From: Rossellomorea orangium
Lineage (GTDB): Bacteria; Bacillota; Bacilli; Bacillales; Bacillaceae_B
Length of the DNA stretch: 64,000 bases
Assembly (NCBI RefSeq): GCF_019334305.1
Contig: NZ_JAHWGH010000025.1
Location: forward strand, 1 to 64,000
Direction: 5' to 3'
The translations under genes were made by a program, and so were the position numbers. Shown piece after piece: positions 45,383 to 54,782 of this stretch. Numbering within the stretch: position 1 is the stretch's first letter; the number at the start of each line of letters is the position of its first letter. Below the pieces are notes generated by a model. That model saw only the letters and a program-made list of their open reading frames with translations, was not told the DNA's origin and did no database searches.

Positions 45383-46228
45383 TTGTTAAAAAATAAGACG
45401 ATTGCTTTTTTAGGTGCAGGTAACATGGCAGAGGCAATGATTTCAGGAACTGTACAAAGTGGTAAGATCCCGGCAGAACAAATTATTGTTTCCAATCGAA
45501 GCAATCAGGGCAGACTTCAGGAAATGAAAGCGAAATATGATATCACTGCTTTAACAAAGGATGATCTGCCCTTTGATGAAATAGATATCCTTATTCTTGC
45601 AATGAAGCCGAAAGATATTGACAAAGCATTAGATTCCATTAATCATCTCGTAAGAAATGATACGGTCATCATGTCTGTACTTGCAGGTATCACTACATCT
45701 CATATGGAAGATCAATTACCTGCCGGTCAGCCTGTCATCCGCGTCATGCCGAATACATCAAGTATGTTGAAGGAGTCTGCCACAGCAATCAGTGCAGGGC
45801 GGTTCACTTCAAGAGAAGATATGGAAAATGCAGAAGAATTATTATCAAGTATCGGCGAAGTATTCGTCATAGAGGAGAAGCAAATGGACATCTTCACAGG
45901 AATTGCAGGAAGCGGTCCAGCTTACTTCTATTATCTAATGGAACATATTGAAAAAACGGGTGCCGAAGCAGGACTGGATCCTTCACTGGCACGAAAGATC
46001 GGTGCTCAAACCATTTTCGGTGCAGCCAAGATGATGCTCGAACGGGAAGAGTCACCAACTCAACTAAGAGAAAATGTTACATCCCCTAATGGTACTACAG
46101 CTGCGGGACTTGATGCACTGGCACAGTTCGGTGGAGGTAAGGCTATCTCAGAAGCTGTCAAGGGAGCGGAAAAGCGATCAAAAGAAATCAGCTCTTCCTT
46201 ACAGTCCAAACAATTAGTAACAAGCTAA
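45383..46228 (+). CDS. proI: Pyrroline-5-carboxylate reductase
   Basis: Last step of proline synthesis, reducing pyrroline-5-carboxylate with NAD(P)H. The N-terminal Rossmann motif is FLGAGNMAEAM (residues 9-19) and the C-terminal signature is TSPNGTTAAGLDAL with GSGPAYFYYLMEHI. The start is probably the TTG at 45383, nine bases after GGGAG; the ATG at 45379 is out of frame. It lies upstream of proB-proA but is separated by a terminator. Confidence 0.92.
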   Translation: MLKNKTIAFLGAGNMAEAMISGTVQSGKIPAEQIIVSNRSNQGRLQEMKAKYDITALTKDDLPFDEIDILILAMKPKDIDKALDSINHLVRNDTVIMSVLAGITTSHMEDQLPAGQPVIRVMPNTSSMLKESATAISAGRFTSREDMENAEELLSSIGEVFVIEEKQMDIFTGIAGSGPAYFYYLMEHIEKTGAEAGLDPSLARKIGAQTIFGAAKMMLEREESPTQLRENVTSPNGTTAAGLDALAQFGGGKAISEAVKGAEKRSKEISSSLQSKQLVTS

Positions 46229-46286
46229 TTTAAACATCGAAACACTGACACCTCATTTAAAATAATACCAGCAAAACCAGAAATAC

Positions 46287-46330
46287 AGGTCCGTCCCTGC
46301 ATAAAGAGGGGCTTAGGGACGGACCTTTTT
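46287..46330 (+). terminator. Intrinsic terminator between proI and proB
   Basis: AGGTCCGTCCCT pairs with AGGGACGGACCT (12 pairs) and is followed by four or five T residues, directly before the proB ribosome binding site. It would reduce or block read-through into proB. Confidence 0.85.
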
Positions 46331-46345
46331 ACTAGGAGTGATTGA

Positions 46346-47461
46346 ATGTCCCAAGATAACCAGAAGAAACGTATCGTCATTAAGATTGGAAGTAGTTCAT
46401 TGACAAGCTTACATGGAGAAATGAGCCGCAGAAAGCTTGAGCGCCTTGTTGATGAAGTTGTCCGTTTAAAGGACGACGGTCATGAAGTATTGTTGGTTTC
46501 ATCAGGAGCAGTCGCTGCGGGGTACCGTAAGTTGGGATGTTTGACACGTCCAAGTTCGTTACCTGAGAAGCAAGCTGCAGCTGCAATCGGTCAAGGACTA
46601 TTAATAGAAGCATATTCCGATCTGTTAATTTCAAACGGATACGTTGCTTCTCAAATTCTGATCACTCGTAGTGATTTCTCTGATGAAGATAGATATAACA
46701 ATGCCAGAAATACGATCAATGTTCTACTTGAAAGAGGTATCATTCCTATTGTGAATGAAAATGATACCGTAACGATCGACCGTTTGAAGTTTGGAGATAA
46801 TGATACATTATCTGCGAAAGTCGCAGCACTTGTTGATGCTGATCAACTTATCATTCTATCGGACATTGATGGATTATATGATTCAGATCCACGCAAAAAT
46901 CCAGATGCTGAACTACTTGAGAGTGTGACTGAAATTACAGAAGATATTGAAGAGATGGCAGGAGAACCTGGCAGCGCCGTCGGTACTGGAGGCATGAGAT
47001 CCAAGATTGATGCCTTTAAGATTACAATGGCTTCCGGCATCCCTGCATTCCTCGGTAAATCTGGGAACGCCAACGTCATCTATGATGCTGTTCAGCACAC
47101 GGCGAAAGGAACCTATTTCGAATCGACGGAAGATTCCGTCAACCTTGACTCTAAAAAGCAATGGATTGCGTTCAATTCAGGACCAGAAGGTGAAATCACC
47201 ATTGATGCTGACGCCAAAGACCGCATATTAGAACAGAAGGAAAGCTTGACCATTGAAGACATTTATACTGTAAAGGGACGGTTCGATAAAGGTGCCGTCG
47301 TGCGAATTCTCGATAATCGCCATGAGGAAGTCGGGCTTGGAATCGTCAACTATCGTTCAGGAAAGCTAAAGAACCCCGAAAATATTAAAGCAGATGAAAT
47401 TGTTGTGGAAATAGATCAACTTGTCTGTCATGTAGAAGTGCCTATTCCAGTAGGGGTATAA
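46346..47461 (+). CDS. proB: Glutamate 5-kinase
   Basis: First step of proline synthesis, phosphorylating glutamate. The amino acid kinase domain (1-255: VIKIGSSSLTS, VSSGAVAAGYRKLG, NENDTV, GTGGMRSKIDAFKIT) is followed by a C-terminal PUA domain (about 275-355). At 371 residues it has the full length. TAGGAGTG precedes the ATG at 46346. It forms the proBA pair with the next gene. Confidence 0.95.
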   Translation: MSQDNQKKRIVIKIGSSSLTSLHGEMSRRKLERLVDEVVRLKDDGHEVLLVSSGAVAAGYRKLGCLTRPSSLPEKQAAAAIGQGLLIEAYSDLLISNGYVASQILITRSDFSDEDRYNNARNTINVLLERGIIPIVNENDTVTIDRLKFGDNDTLSAKVAALVDADQLIILSDIDGLYDSDPRKNPDAELLESVTEITEDIEEMAGEPGSAVGTGGMRSKIDAFKITMASGIPAFLGKSGNANVIYDAVQHTAKGTYFESTEDSVNLDSKKQWIAFNSGPEGEITIDADAKDRILEQKESLTIEDIYTVKGRFDKGAVVRILDNRHEEVGLGIVNYRSGKLKNPENIKADEIVVEIDQLVCHVEVPIPVGV

Positions 47462-47547
47462 ATTATCGATACGGGACGAATCAAGAAACCCTGACAATCA
47501 CGAATGCAAACGAAAAGCGTTGTTTTAAAATAAACAGGAGGTATTTG

Positions 47548-48810
47548 ATGACTTTAACTGTAGAAAAAACCGATGTAAAAAAACAAGCGATACTGGCTAA
47601 AAAAGCTTCTAAAACACTTAGTATGCTCTCAACTGAGCAAAAAAATAAGGCACTTCATATCCTGGCCGACCATTTGGAGTCCAACTACGAATACATTCTA
47701 AAGCAAAACGAATTGGACCTTGAGAGAGGAAGGGAAAAAGGGTTTGAAGCTGCCTTTATGGATCGTCTGTCCCTTTCAAAAGAACGGATTGAAGACTTTG
47801 CAAACGGTCTTCGCCAAGTAGCCGACCTCGATGATCCAACAGGGAAAGTGGTTTCAGATTGGACTCTTGAAAATCAGCTGCAAGTGCAAAAAGTGACTGT
47901 GCCCCTTGGTGTCATCGGGATGATCTATGAAGCCCGCCCGAACGTGACGGTGGACGCTACTGGTCTTGCACTAAAATCCGGTAATGCCATCGTATTAAAG
48001 GGTGGCTCAAATGCCATCACGTCAAATAAAGCCATTGTGGACGTCATGCATGAGGCGTTGGAACAAACCGATATTCCAAGAGGTGCCGTTCAATTCATCA
48101 ATACGACAGACCGCGGTGCAACCAGTGAATTATTCACAATGAAAGAACATATTGATGTATTAATTCCCCGTGGAGGCGGAGCCTTAATCAATGCGGTTGT
48201 CAACAATGCTACGGTTCCTGTTCTTGAGACGGGAGTAGGGAATTGTCACATTTATATTGACAGTGAAGCTGATGTCGAAAAGGCATTAAATATCATCATT
48301 AATGCGAAAACAGATCGTCCGGCAGTCTGTAACGCAGCGGAAACCGTCATCCTGCACGAAGAATGGTTCAATAAGAATAGAGATGCTTTTGTGGAAAAAC
48401 TAAAAGAACATCATGTCTCTATTCACGGAGATGATAAAGTGGTAGAGGCAATTTCAGATGCAACGCTTGCAGGTGAAGAGGACTGGGCGAACGAATATTT
48501 AAGCTTGGATATTGCCGTTAAAATTGTGACTGCATTGGATGAAGCTGTTGAACATATTGAACAATATGGAACGAAGCATTCTGAAGCCATCGTCACTGAA
48601 AACAGTGAAACTGCGAAGAAATTCATGATGCTTGTGGATGCAGCAGCTCTGTACCATAATGCTTCCACTCGTTTCACAGATGGTGGAGCATTAGGATTCG
48701 GTGCCGAGATCGGAATTTCTACACAGAAACTTCATGCGAGAGGTCCAATGGGGCTGCCGGCTCTAACAACAGTAAAGTATATGATGCATGGAACAGGACA
48801 AATTCGATAA
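47548..48810 (+). CDS. proA: Glutamate-5-semialdehyde dehydrogenase
   Basis: Reduces gamma-glutamyl phosphate to the semialdehyde. This aldehyde dehydrogenase-fold enzyme of 420 residues has the catalytic Cys in RPAVCNAAET (near residue 254) and EARPNVTVDATGLALKSGNAI, KGGSNA and GVGNCHIY typical of ProA. AGGAGG lies six bases before the ATG at 47548. A terminator follows. Confidence 0.96.
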   Translation: MTLTVEKTDVKKQAILAKKASKTLSMLSTEQKNKALHILADHLESNYEYILKQNELDLERGREKGFEAAFMDRLSLSKERIEDFANGLRQVADLDDPTGKVVSDWTLENQLQVQKVTVPLGVIGMIYEARPNVTVDATGLALKSGNAIVLKGGSNAITSNKAIVDVMHEALEQTDIPRGAVQFINTTDRGATSELFTMKEHIDVLIPRGGGALINAVVNNATVPVLETGVGNCHIYIDSEADVEKALNIIINAKTDRPAVCNAAETVILHEEWFNKNRDAFVEKLKEHHVSIHGDDKVVEAISDATLAGEEDWANEYLSLDIAVKIVTALDEAVEHIEQYGTKHSEAIVTENSETAKKFMMLVDAAALYHNASTRFTDGGALGFGAEIGISTQKLHARGPMGLPALTTVKYMMHGTGQIR

Positions 48811-48823
48811 TCAAACAGAAAAG

Positions 48824-48856
48824 ACCGCATGAGGATTTCCTCATGCGGTTTTTTTA
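48824..48856 (+). terminator. Intrinsic terminator after proA
   Basis: ACCGCATGAGGA pairs with TCCTCATGCGGT around two bases, then seven T residues. Confidence 0.92.
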
Positions 48857-48876
48857 GTGTTGAACATTATTCATAC

Positions 48877-49623
48877 TTAGCCCGATTCGTCTAGAAGGAA
48901 TTCATGTAGCCCCCGTATCGTATGAACCTCTTTTTGATAGCAGATGTTCAGGAGCTTTTCGAAGATTTCTGCTGTCATGATGGCATCATTTAGAGCATGA
49001 TGCCTGGTTCTGTCCTGAATATTGAATGTCTTCACTAATACATCCAAGTAGCAGTCATCTCTGTCAAGTAAGCTATTGGCAAGTGCAAATGAATCGACAA
49101 ATTCGGGATCAAACGATGGTAGTTCCCACTTACTGATCCTTTTTTGAAGAAAATTAATGTCAAAGCTTGCAGGGTGAGCGACGAGAATCGTCCCCTTACT
49201 GAACTCTAAAAACCGCTCCAATCCTATCGGCAGGGTCACACCGTTTAAGAAATCTTTTCGTCTTAGCCCTGTGAATCGTTTCGTTTCTCGCGATACGGTC
49301 TGAAGGGGATCGATCACCTGGTAAAAAGTATGATCTTTCTGGATTTTCCCTTCTTCCACCTTAACAGCCCCTATGGAAATGATTTCATCTCCCACCTCAG
49401 GAAAGAAACCAGTGGTTTCAAGGTCAAATATGGTAAAGGTGCAATGAAATAAGTGCTTCTTCTGTAGCGTCGGCTTTTCTTCTTCAAATTGTTTAAGGGC
49501 ACGTGACAGCTTATGATAGGATAGCTTTTCTTTTTCCTTCTTTACTTGATAACGAAAGAAAAATTGCTGCCATAAATAATACTTAAGTATACGATAGCCT
49601 ACATTAATGCCTATATCATCCAT
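48877..49623 (-). CDS. DEDDh 3'-5' exonuclease (DnaQ/epsilon-like)
   Basis: A 248-residue exonuclease: Asp67 and Glu69 in IFDLETTG (ExoI), HPASFDINFL (ExoII, near 165) and HHALNDAIMTAE (ExoIII, near 220) form the DEDDh set. The first 60 residues are extra and basic. Its ATG overlaps the stop of the CBS/nucleotidyltransferase gene by one base (TAATG), so the two are co-translated; this pairing recurs in other bacteria. It could trim DNA or RNA. Confidence 0.85.
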   Translation of the reverse strand: MDDIGINVGYRILKYYLWQQFFFRYQVKKEKEKLSYHKLSRALKQFEEEKPTLQKKHLFHCTFTIFDLETTGFFPEVGDEIISIGAVKVEEGKIQKDHTFYQVIDPLQTVSRETKRFTGLRRKDFLNGVTLPIGLERFLEFSKGTILVAHPASFDINFLQKRISKWELPSFDPEFVDSFALANSLLDRDDCYLDVLVKTFNIQDRTRHHALNDAIMTAEIFEKLLNICYQKEVHTIRGLHEFLLDESG

Positions 49624-51539
49624 TAAACCACCCGGTTCCTGTTAAAACTGATTTCCATTACCTGCTGGAGTCGATTGGCAATCTGGATAGATTCCTTTAA
49701 TTTTTGACGGTCTTCTTTCGAAAGGGTCCGGACATCTATATCATTGCTCAATGGTTTTCCTTCACTAAGTTCCAAAAGATTCTGTTTTGTCCTTAAGGAA
49801 AGGAGGATGTGCATGGCTGTTTTTACATTTTCTGCATCTCTTGGGTGAAAGGCTTGTAATTTTTTTAATGACTGTACCCTTTTGATCGTATTGACTTCTT
49901 TAATACCATATTTGACAGAATGGATTCGAATCATATTCACAATTTGCAAAAGGCCGGACTTCTTAATGTTGAATAAATGATTTTTAGGCTTAAGATTGAC
50001 ACGTCCCAACGGTCCGACCGGAAGCTTGAATCTTAGGGCATCTTTTCGTAATAGTTGTTGCATATTAAGGGATCGTTTTGACTTTTCTGTCAGGTAATTT
50101 CGTATTTCCTCAGCAATGGAGTAGTCGCCGTAGATTGGACGGAAGTCATAAAACATCGTGATATTCTGGATTTCCTGTGCGTCCATTTCCTGAAGCCACT
50201 CATCGATTGCTTTTTTCCAATCTGTATAGGATCTTTTCCACTTTTGCTCCTTAGCCATAATTCCCCCCGTGCATTCAGGAAAACCACAAGCAGCAAGCTT
50301 TTGATTTAACTTCTCCGTAAACGCTTGAAAATAGTGATCTACCTTCTTTAAGTCAGATAAATGATTATAGTCATCAAGAATGATGCCATTGTCCTGATCG
50401 GTATGGAATCCCTGCTCACTCCGACCCTGGCTGCCCATCACGATGAAACAATAATTGATAGGAGCGGAACCATACCCTTCCTGCCTCATTTCTTTTTCAC
50501 TCAATTGAATGATTTTCCGGTGAAGACGATCATTATAGTTTGAAATGACTTCACAGATATCAAAACCAAAACTGTCTTGAATCAATAAGTCTTGGATGAA
50601 TTGTTGAAAGGTCTCACTCTTTACTGTAGCAAGTTCAACCAATTCATCATTTGTAACAGCCTTTTGAATCTTATATGAAAGATCAAGATAATTTGAATCC
50701 TGAATATTGAGGAAAGACGTACTGGTAAGCACACCAACGACGACATCATTGCGAATGATGGGGACAAAATCCACTTCCTCATGCTTGAAGTAGGAAAGGG
50801 CTTCATAAGCAAAGGATTCATCCCTGATCCAGAAAGGTTTTTCCTTCATCCAGTCCTTTATTTTATCAGAGACACCTGGATTAGTAATATATGAAAGAAT
50901 TTCCCGCTGGGTAAGGATACCTTCCATTTTTTTATCTTGGTTCACCACTACCAAGCCGTATGTATCATGTTTTTTCATCGTTTGAGCAGCTTGAATTACG
51001 GTGGCATTCCCATCCATGAAAATAGGGCTATCCATCAGAGTATGTACCTTGGTCCTGAAAAGGTTGATGTTTTCATCGTCGGTTTCTGTGGCAGATTTAA
51101 CTTTTATTTCATCGTAAAGAGTCTTCATTCGATTGCCGATGCTTTCAAAGATAATCTTTGAAAAATCGTTGTTTTTAGTCATAATGTCTAAAATCCGGTC
51201 TTTTTGAATACGGAAAACCGTGCAGTCTTCGATTGCCTGTACCGAAAAAGTCATCTGCCCACTCGTGAGCATGATCATGATTCCGATCAAGTCACCCGGG
51301 TAATAAAACCGGAGTGAGTATTGTTTCCCGCTTGACCTATGAAGCACATTCTTCGCAAGACCAGAGACGAGAAAGTATATATCAAGCTCTTCAACCGTTT
51401 CATCTTCATGAAATAGAAATTCACCTTTCTTGAAGGTCGTGTATGTGGAGCCGGTAATAATATAATTTAACTGTTCAAGAGACAGCACATCAAAGGGATA
51501 GTGATCCCGTATAATTTGTAGTAATTCCTGCTGGTTCAC
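49623..51539 (-). CDS. CNMP-CBS-DUF294 nucleotidyltransferase-like protein
   Basis: A multidomain soluble protein of 638 residues: a cyclic-nucleotide-binding-like domain (about 10-120), a CBS pair (about 165-285), a GlnD-like nucleotidyltransferase domain with GSQGRSEQGFHTDQDNG (around 370-390) and a DUF294 C-terminal domain. The layout suggests a sensor of adenine nucleotides that modifies a protein or nucleotide; no target is known. The GTG at 51539 is preferred because GGGAGG is seven bases upstream; the ATG at 51569 has no site. Confidence 0.85.
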   Translation of the reverse strand: MNQQELLQIIRDHYPFDVLSLEQLNYIITGSTYTTFKKGEFLFHEDETVEELDIYFLVSGLAKNVLHRSSGKQYSLRFYYPGDLIGIMIMLTSGQMTFSVQAIEDCTVFRIQKDRILDIMTKNNDFSKIIFESIGNRMKTLYDEIKVKSATETDDENINLFRTKVHTLMDSPIFMDGNATVIQAAQTMKKHDTYGLVVVNQDKKMEGILTQREILSYITNPGVSDKIKDWMKEKPFWIRDESFAYEALSYFKHEEVDFVPIIRNDVVVGVLTSTSFLNIQDSNYLDLSYKIQKAVTNDELVELATVKSETFQQFIQDLLIQDSFGFDICEVISNYNDRLHRKIIQLSEKEMRQEGYGSAPINYCFIVMGSQGRSEQGFHTDQDNGIILDDYNHLSDLKKVDHYFQAFTEKLNQKLAACGFPECTGGIMAKEQKWKRSYTDWKKAIDEWLQEMDAQEIQNITMFYDFRPIYGDYSIAEEIRNYLTEKSKRSLNMQQLLRKDALRFKLPVGPLGRVNLKPKNHLFNIKKSGLLQIVNMIRIHSVKYGIKEVNTIKRVQSLKKLQAFHPRDAENVKTAMHILLSLRTKQNLLELSEGKPLSNDIDVRTLSKEDRQKLKESIQIANRLQQVMEISFNRNRVV

Positions 51540-51697
51540 CCGAAAACCTCCCGTTCGATCTGATTCCATAGTACTTTATCATAGAATTCCTTATTTTGAA
51601 ATGAAAAAACGAGTTCTATTCAAATATGAAAACATCTTAAAAATTTCTGGTACAAGGTGATAAAGGGCGGTGGGAGGATAGGCAGGGGGCAAATCAT

Positions 51698-52228
51698 TTA
51701 ATGATCCTTCACAATGAATTCAGAAGCACTTAATAAATCAGGAAATATATAATCAGCATCTGTAGGAGAAGGGATCTTGTTAAGCAAAATGGTCGTGCAT
51801 CCTGCTTTCTTTCCGGCTTCTATGTCTACTTCACGATCACCGACCATATAGGATTTCCTAAGATCGAGGTCATATTTTTCAGCCAGTTTGAGTATCATCC
51901 CGGGTTCAGGCTTTCTGCATAGACATCCCGCGTTAGGTTTATGGGTACAACAGGAAACTTCCTGAATAAATCCATCCGCTTTTTCCAATTCATTTACCAT
52001 ATGAGCATGAATTAATTGTAGATCATCATGAGAAAGAAACCCTAGGCCAACGCCACCTTGATTGGTCACGACAAAAAGGAGGAAGCCTGAATCTGATAAT
52101 AATTTCACGGCTTCCTGAACTCCTTCGAGGAAATAAAATTGCTCTGGAGTATTGACGAACTTCACTCTATCGGTTTTTACCTCATTGATAACACCATCAC
52201 GGTCAAGAAAAATCGCTTTCTTCATCAT
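51698..52228 (-). CDS. HAD-IIIA phosphatase (GmhB/HisB-N-like)
   Basis: A 176-residue HAD phosphatase. The nucleophile and acid Asp are in FLDRDGVIN (9 and 11), the Thr motif is TNQGG, and a zinc-binding loop has CCTHKPNAGCLC. KPEPGM and GDREVDIEAG complete the active site. Relatives dephosphorylate heptose or sugar bisphosphates or histidinol phosphate; the substrate is open. The ATG at 52228 follows AGGGGG closely; the next ATG (52225) is equally possible. Confidence 0.85.
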   Translation of the reverse strand: MMKKAIFLDRDGVINEVKTDRVKFVNTPEQFYFLEGVQEAVKLLSDSGFLLFVVTNQGGVGLGFLSHDDLQLIHAHMVNELEKADGFIQEVSCCTHKPNAGCLCRKPEPGMILKLAEKYDLDLRKSYMVGDREVDIEAGKKAGCTTILLNKIPSPTDADYIFPDLLSASEFIVKDH

Positions 52229-52403
52229 TAATCCCCCTAGTTCGATAAAATTCATCAGGAAGTTTGTGTTCCCTGTCGGTTTTTGCGGTTTCCGAGGAAA
52301 TAATAACAGAGTATTCTGTCATTTGTTTATATAACATTTCATTCATGCATTTCCTTATTATAAAATCAGAAGGTGATCCGGTGCTGACTCCGGATCACAT
52401 CCT

Positions 52404-53597
52404 TTATAATTTGCGGATAAAAGCGACCTTTAGATAATCGCTTTGCTTGTATTGCCTCAGTGTTTTAAAATCCTCTGGAAGCGTATATTCTTCGAGGATT
52501 TCATATTTCCCATTTGTTTCTTTAAATGCTGTCTGGATAAAGCCTTTGAACTTCTTCATATTGAAGGTACTGCAGTTTGTGGAAGCCACGATGGTGCCGC
52601 CCTTTTCAGTGATGGCAATCGCTTCCTTCAATAAATTTTTATAGTCCTTTGCAGCACTGAATGTATGTTTCTTTGAACGTGCAAAGCTTGGTGGATCTAA
52701 TATGACCAAATCGAAAGACAGTTCTTTTTTTATAGCATATTTGAAGTATTTAAAGACATCTTCAACAATGATATTCTGAGCTTCATAATCGATGTCATTG
52801 ATGCTGAACTGTTCGATTGTTTTACTTAAGCTGCGATTTGCCAAGTCAACGCTTGTTGTTTCAATGGCGCCACCGAGAGCAGCGAAAACAGAAAAGGCAC
52901 CGGTATAGGAGAATGTATTTAAAACCCTTTTACCTTCAGAGTACGCGTCACGTATTTTCTTTCGAACTTCCCTTTGATCAAGGAATACACCAACCATTGC
53001 TCCATCATTTAAATAGATCGCAAATTTCACACCATTTTCTTTAACGAGGAGTGGGAAAGTTGGGCGTGTTCCTTCAACGAAGTCATCCTCTTCAACGTAT
53101 TTCCCTTCTTGTGCGAATCTTTTTTTCTGATACACACCTTTAAAATCTGTCAATTCCCTTAACGCTTCCATTACTTCTTCATGAAAAGAATAGGCTCCTT
53201 CTGAGTACCATTGAATGAGATAATATCCATCAAAGTAATCTATAGTCAAGCCACCGAAACCATCCCCTTCTCCATTAAATATTCTGAATGCAGTCGTATC
53301 CTCGCTATAGTAGAAGTGAAGACGTTGATTGATGGCAGCTTGAAGCTTCTTACATATGAAATCTTTATCGATGTCTTCATGTTCTTTCCAGGTTAAAAGC
53401 CAGCCGATTCCTTTATTCTGGATCCCGGCATAACCTTTCGCAATGAAATGATTGTTGTTGTCGACAAGTCTGATAATATCTCCATCTTGTAAATCCTGTA
53501 TAGACGTTGTCACATTTTCTTTATTTAATAGGGGAAACCCTTTTTGGAACTGTGATATGTACTTAGGGTGTGATTTCACTATTATTTCTTTTGTCAT
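52404..53597 (-). CDS. Class I rRNA methyltransferase (RlmI-like)
   Basis: A SAM-dependent methyltransferase of 397 residues with an N-terminal PUA domain (1-75), a central EEHEC-like domain and a C-terminal Rossmann domain (motif I NTFSYTGAFSVFAALGGA near 217, motif IV DLVILDPPSFARSK near 300). It matches the RlmI/YwbD type, which methylates a cytosine of 23S rRNA in E. coli. The ATG at 53597 has a weak AGGATGAG site. Confidence 0.85.
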   Translation of the reverse strand: MTKEIIVKSHPKYISQFQKGFPLLNKENVTTSIQDLQDGDIIRLVDNNNHFIAKGYAGIQNKGIGWLLTWKEHEDIDKDFICKKLQAAINQRLHFYYSEDTTAFRIFNGEGDGFGGLTIDYFDGYYLIQWYSEGAYSFHEEVMEALRELTDFKGVYQKKRFAQEGKYVEEDDFVEGTRPTFPLLVKENGVKFAIYLNDGAMVGVFLDQREVRKKIRDAYSEGKRVLNTFSYTGAFSVFAALGGAIETTSVDLANRSLSKTIEQFSINDIDYEAQNIIVEDVFKYFKYAIKKELSFDLVILDPPSFARSKKHTFSAAKDYKNLLKEAIAITEKGGTIVASTNCSTFNMKKFKGFIQTAFKETNGKYEILEEYTLPEDFKTLRQYKQSDYLKVAFIRKL

Positions 53598-53674
53598 TCA
53601 ACTCATCCTAACCTATTGGTTTAGTCTTGTGTAGTATAGAACGTAAAGGTGATTTACGCAACTGCATAAGAAAA

Positions 53675-53709
53675 TCCCCCTAAGGATGATTTCTTTCCTT
53701 AGAGGGAAG
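53675..53709 (-). terminator. Intrinsic terminator of the DUF915 hydrolase gene
   Basis: On the minus strand CCCTCTAAGGA pairs with TCCTTAGGGGG around a 9-base loop, then ATTTTC. Confidence 0.6.
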
Positions 53710-53719
53710 CAGTACTTGA

Positions 53720-54556
53720 TTATTCACTCCATAAGTAATCTCCTACAAGCCGGTCGACTTTGACGGTCTCGTGTAAGCCACTATGGGAAATGGATGGATC
53801 ATAAACAATTTGAGACTGGAAGGTGTTCTTCTCGAAAATAAATTCACTTCCTAATGCACTCTGTACATTTACTACGTCATCTCCAGACCCTGCTATGGAG
53901 AATACCTCGATATCTGAAGGGATCATATTTCGATTGATGAATAATTCCTTCAATGCTCGTGATTCAGGTTTTAAATCAATCACGGCAGCACCAGTATTGA
54001 TTTGATCATATGAGTCCTTAGTGACACCCTGGAAAGGAGTTGCGATCGTAATGAATTTATGGGTCTTCGGAACAAACGGGCTATCGGTTGTATCTTCAAG
54101 ATATTTCGTTGAAGCAAGTCCTCCCATTGAATGTGCAACAATATTGACGTTGGACACATTAAATTGATGATGCAGAAGTTTCAAGGCATTTTCCAGCCAA
54201 ATCCCTTGTTTATCAAGTGAAGCCCGATTATTTTCAAAAATGACTTGAACAAGTGGTGGGGAAGTGGGGTTGTCAGGTATAGAACCTTTGTATCTGACAC
54301 TCCCAGAATCGGACACCGTGATTTCCAACGTTTTTTGCCCCCAGCCGTGCTGATTTTCAAAACGGTCCAGCATTGTTCTGAATGAATTATATGTACCTTT
54401 ATAACCGTGCACAAATACTGTAGGGTATCTTTCCTCTGCGGTTAACGGTTTTTCACGGGATTGTACATTTGTAGTACGAAAGATTGTATATAAAATGAGG
54501 AAGGCAATAATGAATAGCCCGCTCCAAAGAAAGGATCGTTTATATTTTACTGACAA
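53720..54556 (-). CDS. Secreted alpha/beta hydrolase (DUF915)
   Basis: A 278-residue alpha/beta hydrolase held by an N-terminal membrane helix (9-26), so the catalytic domain is outside the cell. The nucleophile is Ser in AHSMGG (near residue 143), the oxyanion region is VHGYKGT (49-55) and the catalytic His is probably in SHSGLHE near the end. It is a DUF915 family lipase/esterase-like protein. The start is a TTG at 54556 eight bases after AAGGAG. Confidence 0.82.
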   Translation of the reverse strand: MSVKYKRSFLWSGLFIIAFLILYTIFRTTNVQSREKPLTAEERYPTVFVHGYKGTYNSFRTMLDRFENQHGWGQKTLEITVSDSGSVRYKGSIPDNPTSPPLVQVIFENNRASLDKQGIWLENALKLLHHQFNVSNVNIVAHSMGGLASTKYLEDTTDSPFVPKTHKFITIATPFQGVTKDSYDQINTGAAVIDLKPESRALKELFINRNMIPSDIEVFSIAGSGDDVVNVQSALGSEFIFEKNTFQSQIVYDPSISHSGLHETVKVDRLVGDYLWSE

Positions 54557-54719
54557 GAAAATCGCTCCTTAAAATGTTATACTTCCATTGTAATGGATAC
54601 GTGAAGTATTGAATATGTTAAAAAAGAAATTTATTTGTCATATTCTATGTAACTTTTTCCATTATTGGTACTGTGTTCTTTTATCGGCGAAATAATTGGA
54701 GAGGGAAGAGGATTCCATA

Positions 54720-54754
54720 AGAAAAAGGCTTAAATGTGCAACATTTAAGCCTTT
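54720..54754 (-). terminator. Intrinsic terminator of the aminopeptidase gene
   Basis: AAAGGCTTAAATGT (54724-54737) pairs with ACATTTAAGCCTTT (54741-54754); on the minus strand a T run follows. Confidence 0.85.
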
Positions 54755-54782
54755 AACGTTATTCTGCCATAGAAAGCAAATT

